Part shown: positions 54,612 to 62,971 of the stretch, piece after piece
Numbering within the stretch: the first letter of the stretch is position 1
Layout: every line of letters starts with the position of its first letter
Source of the DNA: Xenorhabdus sp014467285
GTDB taxonomy: Bacteria > Pseudomonadota > Gammaproteobacteria > Enterobacterales > Enterobacteriaceae
Assembly: GCF_014467285.1 (NCBI RefSeq)
Contig: NZ_NKHR01000017.1
Coordinates: 30,824-94,823, forward strand
Direction: 5' to 3'
Length of the DNA: 64,000 nucleotides
Position numbers and translations under genes: made by a program
The notes under the pieces: model-generated
What the model was told of the DNA's origin: nothing
What the model saw: only the letters and a program-made list of their open reading frames with translations
The model's database searches: none

Positions 54612-55070
54612 ATGAAATCTGAATTTAATGAACATGAAGTTAAATTACAATCTTTGACTACATTCTGCAATGATATGAAAGGTAAGTTAGAGCAAAGTAA
54701 AATTGATGAAATAAGTAAAGAATTTCTTTTAAGTGATAAAAAAGATTTTTACAGTGCAGAATTTTCGCTTACTTGCTACGTGTTATATGCTTCCTTAGAA
54801 GTGGTTTTAGGTAATAACGTGACTTTTAATGGTTCGGCGGGTGTATTGGGTACTCCAGGTAAGGGAAAATATTTGGGGACGGTTTATACCAGTAATTATG
54901 ATGGGTTGATTGATAATACAGATAATTTTTGGCACGCTTCAAATGTTACTGCCTCAATAATCATGTTTTTTGATAAGAAAAACTCATTTTTGGGAAGCTT
55001 TGTAGGGGCAGGGCTCTCGACAGTGGTATCCACAGGTGCCGGAAGCGGTCGGTGGGCACCAATAGAATAA
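54612..55070 (+). CDS. small protein resembling Rhodococcus equi Vap virulence proteins
   Basis: 152 residues, AT-rich. An N-terminal charged helix (~1–45) precedes a β-rich domain (~50–148) with the Vap pattern: NVTFNGSAGVLGTPGKG, GTVYTSNYDGLIDNTDNF, IIMFFDKKNSFLGSF, then GLSTVVSTGAGSGRW at the C-terminus. VapA-type proteins of R. equi block phagosome maturation. The match is from memory of the family and is strongest over the last 80 residues. No signal peptide is visible, unlike R. equi VapA. A preceding GGTG weak site and ATG 54612 set the start. It lies between tilS and rof, where E. coli has nothing comparable; a fragment of a second copy follows at 55328. Confidence 0.68.
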   Translation: MKSEFNEHEVKLQSLTTFCNDMKGKLEQSKIDEISKEFLLSDKKDFYSAEFSLTCYVLYASLEVVLGNNVTFNGSAGVLGTPGKGKYLGTVYTSNYDGLIDNTDNFWHASNVTASIIMFFDKKNSFLGSFVGAGLSTVVSTGAGSGRWAPIE

Positions 55071-55116
55071 AATGCTTTGCTGTTATTATATTAACGTTTG
55101 ATTTTTTATTGAATAT

Positions 55117-55180
55117 ATACCCAATATATTTCAAGGTACAGCGTAGCCAACAAAGTTGAAATTTGAAAAACGACAGGTAT
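55117..55180. repeat. short ATACCC…GGTAT element between vap-like gene and its fragment
   Basis: Starts ATACCCAATATATTTCAAGG and ends …CGACAGGTAT; the complement of the right end, ATACCTGTCGTTTTTCAA, matches the left end with a small gap. A partial further copy (CCAATAAATTTCAAATCG) lies near 55288. Confidence 0.5.
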
Positions 55181-55327
55181 AAATAATATCTCTGTTGGAG
55201 GAGGTTGATTGGTAAAAAATAAAGAGGATTTTTCTTACAATTCAGAGTAAGGGGGTTGAAATATCAGCTTCAATTTATATTCATGTCCAATAAATTTCAA
55301 ATCGTATTTTGGCAGTAAGTCATGTAA

Positions 55328-55402
55328 CGCTTCTTTGGTGCAGGAATATCATCAGTTATTTCTGGAGGCCTAGGAACAGGCCCTTGGAATGGTGCACATT
55401 AA
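55328..55402 (+). pseudogene. C-terminal fragment of a second Vap-like gene
   Basis: The + strand frame here reads RFFGAGISSVISGGLGTGPW then NGAH and stop (TAA 55400–55402). It parallels the end of the intact protein (SFVGAGLSTVVSTGAGSGRW). A stop codon lies just upstream in frame and no start is available. The fragment sits behind repeat elements, suggesting that insertion and deletion removed the rest. Confidence 0.68.
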
Positions 55403-55483
55403 GCATGTACGCATCGACTGATCGACTGTGATGACAGTTTTGATGTAATAACGGGTTTATATGAAAGAGAATGACTGAACAAT

Positions 55484-55511
55484 AAAGTCCTCGTATTAAG
55501 TGAGGACTTTT
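55484..55511 (+). terminator. Rho-independent terminator after the Vap-like fragment
   Basis: AAAGTCCTC and GAGGACTTT pair around a 9-nt loop, followed by TGTT. Probably the original terminator of the lost second copy. Confidence 0.7.
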
Positions 55512-55569
55512 GTTCTAGTGTAGTAGAAATTTTCTACATGTTAATTACTATTATTATCGTAAGTTACTA

Positions 55570-55836
55570 TCACAATGAAGAATGCTCAATAACAATGGTT
55601 CCAATTTCTGGATTGCTGAAACTGATAATGTGATCTAACCTTAATTCACGGGATTCTTCTTTTGATTCAATGAGGAGATATTCAACTTTTTTTCTTAAAA
55701 TCAATTCCTTAGCTTCTCCTTCAAATATTTCACCATCTCGCAATTGGATCTGCAAATGAAGCTGGCGTTGGCAAGCTAGTTCAAGGTTATCGTAATCGTC
55801 ACAGTTAATTGGTTGATATTCAGTATCTATAAACAT
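55570..55836 (-). CDS. rof: Rho-binding antiterminator Rof (YaeO)
   Basis: 88 residues (E. coli 84). Binds Rho and inhibits Rho-dependent termination. Family block YQPINCDDYDNLELACQ at 7–23 and SRELRLDHIISFSNPEIGTIVIE at the C-terminus; Sm-like β-barrel. The usual upstream partner yaeP is not recognisable here. The ~380 bp between its start and nlpE holds an ATACCC repeat end. Confidence 0.93.
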   Translation of the reverse strand: MFIDTEYQPINCDDYDNLELACQRQLHLQIQLRDGEIFEGEAKELILRKKVEYLLIESKEESRELRLDHIISFSNPEIGTIVIEHSSL

Positions 55837-56220
55837 ATTTGCTCACCACTATGTTACTGGCGGTGATCATGCCGCCCGTGATTGACCAAACTCAAACGCA
55901 AAAAATGCTACCTACGACTATAGCACAGTAATCTACCGTGATTACTAAATACGTCTGTGGGGATTGCGTTGAAATTAGGAGTAGATTAAACCTGTCCCTC
56001 ATCATCAGGCAATGAAATTACGCCATAAAATTTGATTTTTCTCACTGAGTATTTTGGGATGCGGTAAAGTAGCGTCAATTTTGTTACTTAAGGCTCATGT
56101 TTTGTAGGGAGTGGACGTTATAAAAAATGGGCTATACCCTCTATCCTTCAAGTTGCTATTTCGTTGGTTGTACTGTAACTCGAAATTGATTAGATATCCT
56201 TTTGAATTGATTGGGTTTAA
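55837..56220. other. divergent rof / nlpE intergenic region
   Basis: 384 bp containing the promoters of both genes and one ATACCC repeat end (56134–56176). In some relatives nlpE is Cpx-regulated; I see no convincing GTAAA-N5-GTAAA pair. No ORF is supported. Confidence 0.45.
56134..56176. repeat. solitary end of the ATACCC repeat family
   Basis: ATACCCTCTATCCTTCAAG, continuing TTGCTATTT, is nearly identical over 28 bp to the left end at 18295 (ATACCCTCTATCTTTCAAG…). No opposite end is seen within 200 bp. Confidence 0.65.
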
Positions 56221-56928
56221 ATGATGATGAATAAGAAAATTTTATTTGTATTGTTAGCTGCGGGAGTATTTACATCGGTTGGATGTCAGGACAGCTCCAT
56301 GTTGCAGAATAACCCGGCATTGCAGACGAGCAATGTATCTCAGGGTAAGACGTTACCAACTGAGAAAGTGTTTAATGGTGTTATCCCTTGTGCAGATTGC
56401 GCAGGTATCGACACTACCTTACAGCTTGCCAAAGATGGGACCTATATATTGGGGCAGTCTTATCTGGAAGCTAAAAGTGAGGAAAATACTTTCTTCGAAA
56501 CAGGGAAGTGGGTAATAAAGGGTAAAAAAGTTACATTGAGCAATGAAGAGGGCAAAAAATCTTATTACCAAATGAAAGATGAAAGCTTGGTTATGCTGGA
56601 TACCAACGGCGAGCCAATCGAATCGAAACTTAACTATGAGTTGGTCAAGGTAACTCCGAAAAAATTGGCAGGAGAATACAGCTATTTTGCTGATTCAGCC
56701 CTTTTTACGGAATGCCGTACCGGCAAACGTTATGATGCTTCTGAAAATATTGACTTGGAACGTGGTTACAGTGCCATGGGTGTGGAAGGTGGAACCCCAG
56801 TTTATGTGGAAGTTGAGGGTTACTACACGTTGCGCCCTTCAATGGAAGATGGTTTGTTTGATAATTCAGTGATCCAAACAGGCAAAATCCGTTTTGATAA
56901 GTCATCTTCTTGCAATACAAAAAAATAA
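56221..56928 (+). CDS. nlpE: outer-membrane lipoprotein NlpE (CutF)
   Basis: 235 residues (E. coli 236). Lipoprotein signal with lipobox SVGC (Cys22 if started at the first of three Mets). Activates the Cpx envelope-stress system on surface contact or lipoprotein sorting defects. N-terminal β-barrel domain with the CADC pair (IPCADCAGIDTTLQL) and the C-terminal OB-like domain with further Cys (TECRTGKR, SSCN). Separated from proS by a bidirectional terminator. Confidence 0.93.
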   Translation: MMMNKKILFVLLAAGVFTSVGCQDSSMLQNNPALQTSNVSQGKTLPTEKVFNGVIPCADCAGIDTTLQLAKDGTYILGQSYLEAKSEENTFFETGKWVIKGKKVTLSNEEGKKSYYQMKDESLVMLDTNGEPIESKLNYELVKVTPKKLAGEYSYFADSALFTECRTGKRYDASENIDLERGYSAMGVEGGTPVYVEVEGYYTLRPSMEDGLFDNSVIQTGKIRFDKSSSCNTKK

Positions 56929-56946
56929 CGCATAACAGAGACACAT

Positions 56947-56980
56947 AAAAAAACCTGCGCGATAAATACGCAGGTTTTTT
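56947..56980. terminator. bidirectional terminator between nlpE and proS
   Basis: AAAAAAACCTGCG pairs with CGCAGGTTTTTT around a 9-nt loop; A-run on the left and T-run on the right serve both convergent genes. Confidence 0.9.
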
Positions 56981-57025
56981 CAATTTAAGCTAATGCTTTT
57001 ACTGAGTTACTGCTCGTAAGTGAAA

Positions 57026-58747
57026 TTAAGCTTGTTGAATTTGCCCTTTCAGATATTCAACAACATTTTCCAGTTTCAGCATCTGCTTATCGCCACTGCG
57101 ACGGTATTTGTATTCGATCTCATCGTTATCTAAATTGCGATCACCGATAACCAGAGTATGTGGTACGCCAATCAGTTCCATGTCAGCAAACATAACACCA
57201 GGGCGTTCTTTGCGATCATCAAAAATCACATCAATACCGTTGGCACGCAAGTCCGCATATAATTTTTCAGCGACTTCTTTTACTCGATAAGATTTGTGCA
57301 TATTCATTGGCAGAATTGCTACCTGGAACGGAGCAATCGCATTTGGCCAGATAATGCCACGGTCGTCATGATTTTGTTCAATGGCGGCAGCAACGATACG
57401 GGTTACACCAATACCGTAGCATCCCATGCTGACAACTTGATTGTGCCCGTCTTCGTTTTGTACTGTCGCTTTCAGGGCATCAGAGTACTTGGTTCCCAAT
57501 TGGAAGATATGACCAACTTCAATACCACGTTTGATTAATAGTGTACCTTTGCCATCCGGGCTGGCGTCACCTTCAACGACATTACGGATATCAGCCACTT
57601 CTGGCACTGGCAGATCGCGCTCCCAGTTAATACCAAAGTAGTGTTTGCCATCAACGTTGGCACCTGCACCGAAATCACTCATGATGGATACACTACGATC
57701 AATAATAACAGGCATAGGCAGGTTTACAGGGCCTAAAGAGCCGGGGCCTGCGTTTACAATGGCACGAATTTCTTCTTCAGTCGCGAAGTTCAGTGGGCTA
57801 GCGACCAGAGGCAGTTTTTCTGCTTTGATTTCATTTAGTTCATGATCACCACGTACCAGCAAAGCAACTAACTTATGTCCGCTCTCTTCCGCAGCATGAA
57901 CGATCAGCGTCTTGACTGTTTTTTCAATTGGTAAGTTGAATTGTTCAACCAACTCAGCAATAGTTTTTGCGTTTGGTGTATCAACCAGACGCATTTCCTC
58001 AGATGGAGCTGCACGTTCCTGAGATGGCATAACCGCTTCCGCCAACTCAATATTAGCTGCATAGTCAGATTCGGTTGAAAATACGATATCATCTTCACCG
58101 CTGGCTGCCAGAACCTGGAATTCATGAGAGGCATTTCCACCAATTGAGCCGGTATCTGCCAGAACCGCGCGGAAATCCAGACCAATACGGGTAAAGATTT
58201 TGCTGTAAGCAGCATACATCTTATCGTAAGTCTCTTGCAGAGACGCTTGGCTGGTGTGGAAAGAATAGGCATCTTTCATGATAAATTCACGTGAACGCAT
58301 AACACCGAAACGTGGGCGAACTTCGTCACGGAATTTGGTCTGGATTTGGAACAGATTCAGCGGAAGCTGTTTATATGAGGTGACTTCGTTGCGAACCAAA
58401 TCGGTGATCACTTCTTCATGGGTTGGCCCCAAAACGAAAGGACGTTCACCACGATCAACAAAACGCAGTAATTCTGGACCATATTGTTCCCAACGGCCAC
58501 TTTCCTGCCACAAATCTGCTGGCTGAACTACCGGCATGGAAACCTCAATCGCTCCCGCATTGTTCATCTCTTCACGAACAATGTTTTCAACTTTTTTCAA
58601 CACGCGGACACCTGTCGGCATCCAGTTGTACAAACCTGAAGCGAGTTTACGGATCATTCCGGCACGAAGCATCAGTTTATGACTGACTACTTCTGCATCA
58701 GCAGGCGTCTCTTTTAAAGTAGAGAGCAGATATTGGCTAGTACGCAT
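57026..58747 (-). CDS. proS: prolyl-tRNA synthetase ProS
   Basis: 573 residues from the ATG at 58747 (MRTSQYLLSTLKETPAD); an upstream ATG adding METY is not conserved. Class II synthetase of the bacterial type, with the YbaK-like editing insert (~224–405) that hydrolyses mischarged Ala-tRNA-Pro. Motifs: GPTHEEVITDLVRNE (~108), FRDEVRPRFGVMRSREF (motif 2), and GCYGIGVTRIVAAAIEQ (motif 3). The C-terminal anticodon-binding domain ends LENVVEYLKGQI. Confidence 0.96.
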   Translation of the reverse strand: MRTSQYLLSTLKETPADAEVVSHKLMLRAGMIRKLASGLYNWMPTGVRVLKKVENIVREEMNNAGAIEVSMPVVQPADLWQESGRWEQYGPELLRFVDRGERPFVLGPTHEEVITDLVRNEVTSYKQLPLNLFQIQTKFRDEVRPRFGVMRSREFIMKDAYSFHTSQASLQETYDKMYAAYSKIFTRIGLDFRAVLADTGSIGGNASHEFQVLAASGEDDIVFSTESDYAANIELAEAVMPSQERAAPSEEMRLVDTPNAKTIAELVEQFNLPIEKTVKTLIVHAAEESGHKLVALLVRGDHELNEIKAEKLPLVASPLNFATEEEIRAIVNAGPGSLGPVNLPMPVIIDRSVSIMSDFGAGANVDGKHYFGINWERDLPVPEVADIRNVVEGDASPDGKGTLLIKRGIEVGHIFQLGTKYSDALKATVQNEDGHNQVVSMGCYGIGVTRIVAAAIEQNHDDRGIIWPNAIAPFQVAILPMNMHKSYRVKEVAEKLYADLRANGIDVIFDDRKERPGVMFADMELIGVPHTLVIGDRNLDNDEIEYKYRRSGDKQMLKLENVVEYLKGQIQQA

Positions 58748-58860
58748 ATAAGTTTCCATTGGATAGCAAATTGCTTCTGGGCGGCAAGTAGCGCCACCCT
58801 GCCCAGAAAATAAAAATAAACCGCTAGTCTACCAGCGAGCTTGCGATGTCAAAAGTGGTT

Positions 58861-59568
58861 TTAGCGGTGTTCAATAGAAACCACTTCTGTCATGGTGTCA
58901 TTCACCAACCAACGGACATTGAAATCCAATATATGGGCGGCATATATTCGGTTTTCTTGTTCTTTCTTACGGTAGGCCGGGCGAGGATCTTGCGCTAATA
59001 TCTGGCTAATAAAACGTCGCAAATGAGGATAATTGGCTTGATGGGATAAAAGTTGGTATTCCGCTTCTGCCGAGAAATTGATTTTCATATCAGCAATTGG
59101 TGCTGATTGGGCAAATCCTGCTTTAGCTTCTGGACGTGATTCGGCAAAAGGTAAATAAGGTTTGATATCTATCACGGGTGTACCATCCACTAAATCCAAA
59201 CTGCCAAGTTCCAGGATAATACGATTGTTAGCGTGTTGAATCCCTTTCAATTCTACCAAGGACATGCCTATCGGATTTGGGCGGAAGGTTGAACGAGTGG
59301 CAAATACGCCCATTTTGGCATTTCCCCCCAAACGGGGAGGGCGCACTAATGGATTCCAGCCGCCGTTCATGGTTTGGTGAAAAACGAAAATGATCCATAA
59401 ATGACTGAATTGCTCCAGCCCGCGTATTGCATCAACCTGATTATAAGGAGCAAGCAATTCTAATTGTCCTGTACCATCTTCCACCAAACCCGGTTGACGG
59501 GGAATGGCAAACTTCTCTTTGTAAGGAGAATGAATGGTTCCAATTTGCGTAAAATGAAAATCTGCCAT
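58861..59568 (-). CDS. trmO: tRNA (m6t6A37) methyltransferase TrmO
   Basis: 235 residues (E. coli TsaA/YaeB 235). Adds the N6-methyl group to t6A37 in tRNA-Thr(GGU) using SAM. Single-sheeted β-barrel class VIII fold: IGTIHSPYKEKFAIPRQPGL at the N-terminus, SHLWIIFVFHQ, and FATRSTFRPNPIGMSLVEL (~88–106, active site). It is 19 bp from rcsF, in the same direction. Confidence 0.95.
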   Translation of the reverse strand: MADFHFTQIGTIHSPYKEKFAIPRQPGLVEDGTGQLELLAPYNQVDAIRGLEQFSHLWIIFVFHQTMNGGWNPLVRPPRLGGNAKMGVFATRSTFRPNPIGMSLVELKGIQHANNRIILELGSLDLVDGTPVIDIKPYLPFAESRPEAKAGFAQSAPIADMKINFSAEAEYQLLSHQANYPHLRRFISQILAQDPRPAYRKKEQENRIYAAHILDFNVRWLVNDTMTEVVSIEHR

Positions 59569-59587
59569 GGGCGTTTTTTAATAATAA

Positions 59588-59983
59588 TTACTTGTTGGTT
59601 GTTAGCAGGGCTGAACCTTCACAAATGGCAATTTGGTAGCAACCCTGACCAGGTAAGATCGCACATTTATGAAGTAAGACCGCGTTAGCGTTTAGATAAT
59701 TTGCTTTTGCCAGCATGTTTTGCCGGGCAATTGCAATGCTGGCAGGGGGATCTTGTAACGTACTGCGGCAGGATTCCCCGGCTACAATACCTAAATCTTT
59801 AAATGGTAAACCTAACAGCTCATCTGTTTTGGTGTATAGATGGACATAAGATGGTGTTTTGCTTTTCTTGACTGACTGACGTTTCAACTTCGAATCTGAT
59901 GTACTGGGTTTATCGACCTGAGTTGATAGTGAAGTACACCCCACCATAAAGAGCGCCATGAAACAGATAGGTAACACACGCAT
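59588..59983 (-). CDS. rcsF: outer-membrane stress sensor lipoprotein RcsF
   Basis: 131 residues. Lipoprotein signal with lipobox MVGC (Cys16). A linker rich in K/S/P follows; then the globular domain with the four cysteines of the RcsF disulfides (ESCRST, LHKCAI, GQGCYQ, AICEG). Triggers the Rcs phosphorelay on envelope damage by contacting IgaA. Same strand and close to trmO, as in E. coli. Confidence 0.94.
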   Translation of the reverse strand: MRVLPICFMALFMVGCTSLSTQVDKPSTSDSKLKRQSVKKSKTPSYVHLYTKTDELLGLPFKDLGIVAGESCRSTLQDPPASIAIARQNMLAKANYLNANAVLLHKCAILPGQGCYQIAICEGSALLTTNK

Positions 59984-60073
59984 CGAGTTGAATCCTTATA
60001 TTGATAGAGTCAGTGAGGACAGGTTTAATCTTATTGATTGAAACTACGATAAAGTCGTTTGTTTCTCCCAAAC

Positions 60074-60104
60074 GAAAATGGGCGGATATAAAAATACCCG
60101 CCCG
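60074..60104 (-). terminator. terminator of the metNIQ operon
   Basis: GGGCGG (60080–60085) and CCCGCCC (60097–60103) pair. On the minus strand the hairpin is followed by ATTTTCG. Confidence 0.7.
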
Positions 60105-60138
60105 ATAATTTTAATCTTGATTGACTGAATATGAAAGA

Positions 60139-60954
60139 TTACCAGCCTTTTATTGCTCCGCCTTTAAAGACTTTTTGTGCTTCTTGTTCTACTTCTGGAG
60201 ATTGGTATGCTTTCACGAATTTTTGCACATTTTCGGCATCTTTATTGTCTTCACGGCTAACGATGAGATTGACGTAAGGTGAATCTTTATCTTCAACAAA
60301 GATCCCATCTTGCTCTGGGGTCAAACCAATCTGCCCTGCATAAGTGTTATTGATGATAGCAAAAACAATTTTCTGATCATCCAGTGAGCGTGGTAATTGA
60401 GGTCCTTCCAACTGAACGATATCCAAGTGCTTAGGATTGCCGGTAATGTCCAGAATGGTTGGCAGCAGACCAACACCCTCTTTCAAAGTGATTAAACCCT
60501 GTTTTTGTAATAACAGTAGTGAACGACCTAAATTGGTTGGATCGTTGGGGACAGCAATTTGAGAACCATCCTGCAATTCATCTAACGATTTAATTTTCTT
60601 GGAATAGGCCGCCATTGGGAAGATGAAAGAGTTACCAACAATAGCCAGTTTGTAGTTACGTTCTTTCATTTGTCGATCTAGATAAGGCTTATGCTGGAAG
60701 ACATTCACATCAATATCTCCCTTGCTCAGTGACTCATTTGGTAAAACATAGTCATTGAATGTTGTCAGCTCAACATCAAGGCCATATTTATCTTTAGCAA
60801 CTTGTTTGGCAACTTCAGCAACTTGAAGCTCAGGCCCTGCAATAACTCCAACCTTGATATGGTTCGGATCACGTTGCTCCTGGCCGCAACCAGCAATAAT
60901 TAATGAACCTAATAAAGCGCCGATTACTGCAATGGATTTCAATTTTACTGACAT
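60139..60954 (-). CDS. metQ: methionine-binding lipoprotein MetQ
   Basis: 271 residues, as in E. coli. Lipoprotein signal with lipobox IAGC (Cys23), anchoring the binding protein in the inner membrane. NlpA family fold: KVGVIAGPELQVAEVAKQVAKDKYG at the start of the mature part, then VFQHKPYLD and VPNDPTNLGRSL. Third gene of metNIQ, but separated from metI by ~160 bp that contains a direct repeat and a hairpin. Confidence 0.95.
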   Translation of the reverse strand: MSVKLKSIAVIGALLGSLIIAGCGQEQRDPNHIKVGVIAGPELQVAEVAKQVAKDKYGLDVELTTFNDYVLPNESLSKGDIDVNVFQHKPYLDRQMKERNYKLAIVGNSFIFPMAAYSKKIKSLDELQDGSQIAVPNDPTNLGRSLLLLQKQGLITLKEGVGLLPTILDITGNPKHLDIVQLEGPQLPRSLDDQKIVFAIINNTYAGQIGLTPEQDGIFVEDKDSPYVNLIVSREDNKDAENVQKFVKAYQSPEVEQEAQKVFKGGAIKGW

Positions 60955-61008
60955 ATTTTCACCCCTATTGAATACTGATTTATAACCTGTCTTATCAAGC
61001 TACTGTGT

Positions 61009-61045
61009 ACTACCTATTACAAGTACGACTACCTATTACAAGTAC
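61009..61045. repeat. two direct copies of an 18-bp sequence, metI–metQ spacer
   Basis: ACTACCTATTACAAGTAC occurs at 61009–61026 and 61028–61045 (period 19). The spacer also holds a GGAGCC…GGCTCC hairpin at 61084–61102, without a T-run. Confidence 0.85.
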
Positions 61046-61115
61046 TACTACAATGAGGTTTTTAGGTATAAGCCTTGTAAGCGGAGCCATTATTGGCTCC
61101 TTATTTGAAATAATG

Positions 61116-61769
61116 CTATTTACGATTAACGGTCTTGACTAAATGATCGCCACCTAATTGAATCAAGAACACTAAAACAACCAGTAATGCTAATACGGTA
61201 TTCATGACTGTTGCATCATAGCCGATATAACCATACTGATAGCCAATCTGGCCCAGACCGCCTGCACCAACAGCCCCACCCATTGCGGAATAACCGACTA
61301 AAGTAATTAAGGTAATGGTGGCAGCATTAATTAAACCTGGCAGTGCTTCCGGCAACAGAATCTTTTTAACAATTTGGAATGGAGTTGCACCCATCGCTCG
61401 CGCCGCTTCAATTAAGCCTGTCGGAATCTCCAATAATGTATTTTCCACCATGCGTGCAATAAAAGGTGCCGCCCCTACAGTCAGCGGAACAATCGCCGCT
61501 TGCAAACCAATGGATGTGCCTACGATCAAACGGGTAAATGGAATCATCCATACCAACAGAATAATGAAAGGTATTGAACGAGTAATATTTACCAATGCAG
61601 AAAGTATGCGATAAAGTGTGCCATTTTCAATAACCTGCCCAGGACGGGTAACATATAAAAGTACACCAGCCGGCAACCCAATCACAAAGCCAAAGAAACC
61701 AGAAACGAAAGTCATTACGAGGGTTTCCCAGACTCCTTTAGCTAATAATAAAATCATTCCTTCAGACAT
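61116..61769 (-). CDS. metI: methionine ABC transporter permease MetI
   Basis: 217 residues with about five TM segments. The EAA loop that docks to the ATPase reads LIEAARAMGATPFQIVKKILLPEALPG (~120–146). Homodimer channel for L- and D-methionine. It overlaps metN by 8 bp, showing coupled translation. Confidence 0.95.
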   Translation of the reverse strand: MSEGMILLLAKGVWETLVMTFVSGFFGFVIGLPAGVLLYVTRPGQVIENGTLYRILSALVNITRSIPFIILLVWMIPFTRLIVGTSIGLQAAIVPLTVGAAPFIARMVENTLLEIPTGLIEAARAMGATPFQIVKKILLPEALPGLINAATITLITLVGYSAMGGAVGAGGLGQIGYQYGYIGYDATVMNTVLALLVVLVFLIQLGGDHLVKTVNRK

Positions 61770-62793
61770 AACCGAGAACCTCTACTTTCACATGATGCGC
61801 TTCTAAAAATTCAATTGTTGATTCGATGCTATCGCCTTCTCCATCCAACTCAGCCAGCATAACACCAAATTTAACGCCACCGGCGTAATCAATTTGGGAA
61901 CTTAATATGCTGATATCGATATTAAAGCGGCGAACTGCCATGGAAATTAAAGGTGCATCAACAGATTTACCAGTGAATTCCAACTTCAATAATGGACTGC
62001 GATCAGGCGCAGATTCCGGCTGTAACTTTTGTAAGTAATCTCCAGGAATGTCCAAGTGCAGTGTAGATTTGATAAATTCTTGAGCCACCGGAGTCTTAGG
62101 ATGCGAAAATATTGCACTAACAACATCTTGCTCGATCAATTGGCCGCCACTAATGACTGCAACTTGATCACAGATGCGCTTAACCACATCCATTTCATGG
62201 GTGATCAAAAGAATGGTTAACCCCAAACGGCGGTTAATGTCTTTTAATAGTTCCAGAATAGAACGCGTTGTTGCTGGATCCAATGCGCTGGTGGCTTCGT
62301 CACACAAAAGTACTTTCGGTGAGTTCGCAAGTGCCCGGGCAATAGCGACGCGTTGTTTTTGACCACCAGACAGATTGGCAGGATACGCGTCATGCTTATC
62401 AGCAAGGCCAACCAACTCCAGTAATTCATTAACCTTAGCCTTTATTTCAGCTTTTGGCGTGTTGTTCAATTCTAAAGGTAACGCAACATTGTCAAATACT
62501 GTTCTGGATGACAGTAAATTAAAATGTTGGAAAATCATGCCAATATGGCGACGTGCGCGAGTTAGTTCACCTTCTGAAAGAGAAGTGAGATCTTGCCCTG
62601 CAACTAATACCTGACCGGAAGTTGGGCGTTCGAGCATATTCACACAGCGAATTAAGGTACTTTTTCCCGCACCGGAAGAACCGATGACGCCATATATTTG
62701 CCCCTGTGGGACATGTAAGTTGATATCTGAAAGCGCTTTGATTGAACGCGCGCCTTGTTGAAATATCTTGTTTATCTGAGTCAGTCTTATCAT
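61762..62793 (-). CDS. metN: methionine ABC transporter ATPase MetN
   Basis: 343 residues, as in E. coli. Walker A GSSGAGKST (38–46), signature LSGGQKQR (~141), Walker B LLCDEATSALDP (~162), H-loop ITHEMDVV. C-terminal NIL/ACT-like domain (~265–343) binds methionine for trans-inhibition. First gene of metNIQ; MetJ operators lie 65–90 bp upstream of the start. Confidence 0.96.
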   Translation of the reverse strand: MIRLTQINKIFQQGARSIKALSDINLHVPQGQIYGVIGSSGAGKSTLIRCVNMLERPTSGQVLVAGQDLTSLSEGELTRARRHIGMIFQHFNLLSSRTVFDNVALPLELNNTPKAEIKAKVNELLELVGLADKHDAYPANLSGGQKQRVAIARALANSPKVLLCDEATSALDPATTRSILELLKDINRRLGLTILLITHEMDVVKRICDQVAVISGGQLIEQDVVSAIFSHPKTPVAQEFIKSTLHLDIPGDYLQKLQPESAPDRSPLLKLEFTGKSVDAPLISMAVRRFNIDISILSSQIDYAGGVKFGVMLAELDGEGDSIESTIEFLEAHHVKVEVLGYV

Positions 62794-62857
62794 TTTTTTC
62801 TTATTAGATGTATAGATGAATGACTTGAGAACATTTCAACAAGTCATGAATTAAAGT

Positions 62858-62889
62858 GGATGTTAAGGCGTCTAGACGTCTAAGTCAAC
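62858..62889. promoter_or_regulatory. MetJ operator (tandem met boxes)
   Basis: Adjacent 8-mers AGGCGTCT (62866–62873) and AGACGTCT (62874–62881) match the met-box consensus AGACGTCT at 7/8 and 8/8. The flanking 8-mers are weaker. They control metNIQ and may also affect divergent gmhB. Confidence 0.88.
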
Positions 62890-62971
62890 TGGGAATAAAT
62901 TAAATGCTGCATTCTCATTCAGCAATAAATCATGCGATACTGTTTACTTGATCCATTCTTGGAGTAATCAG

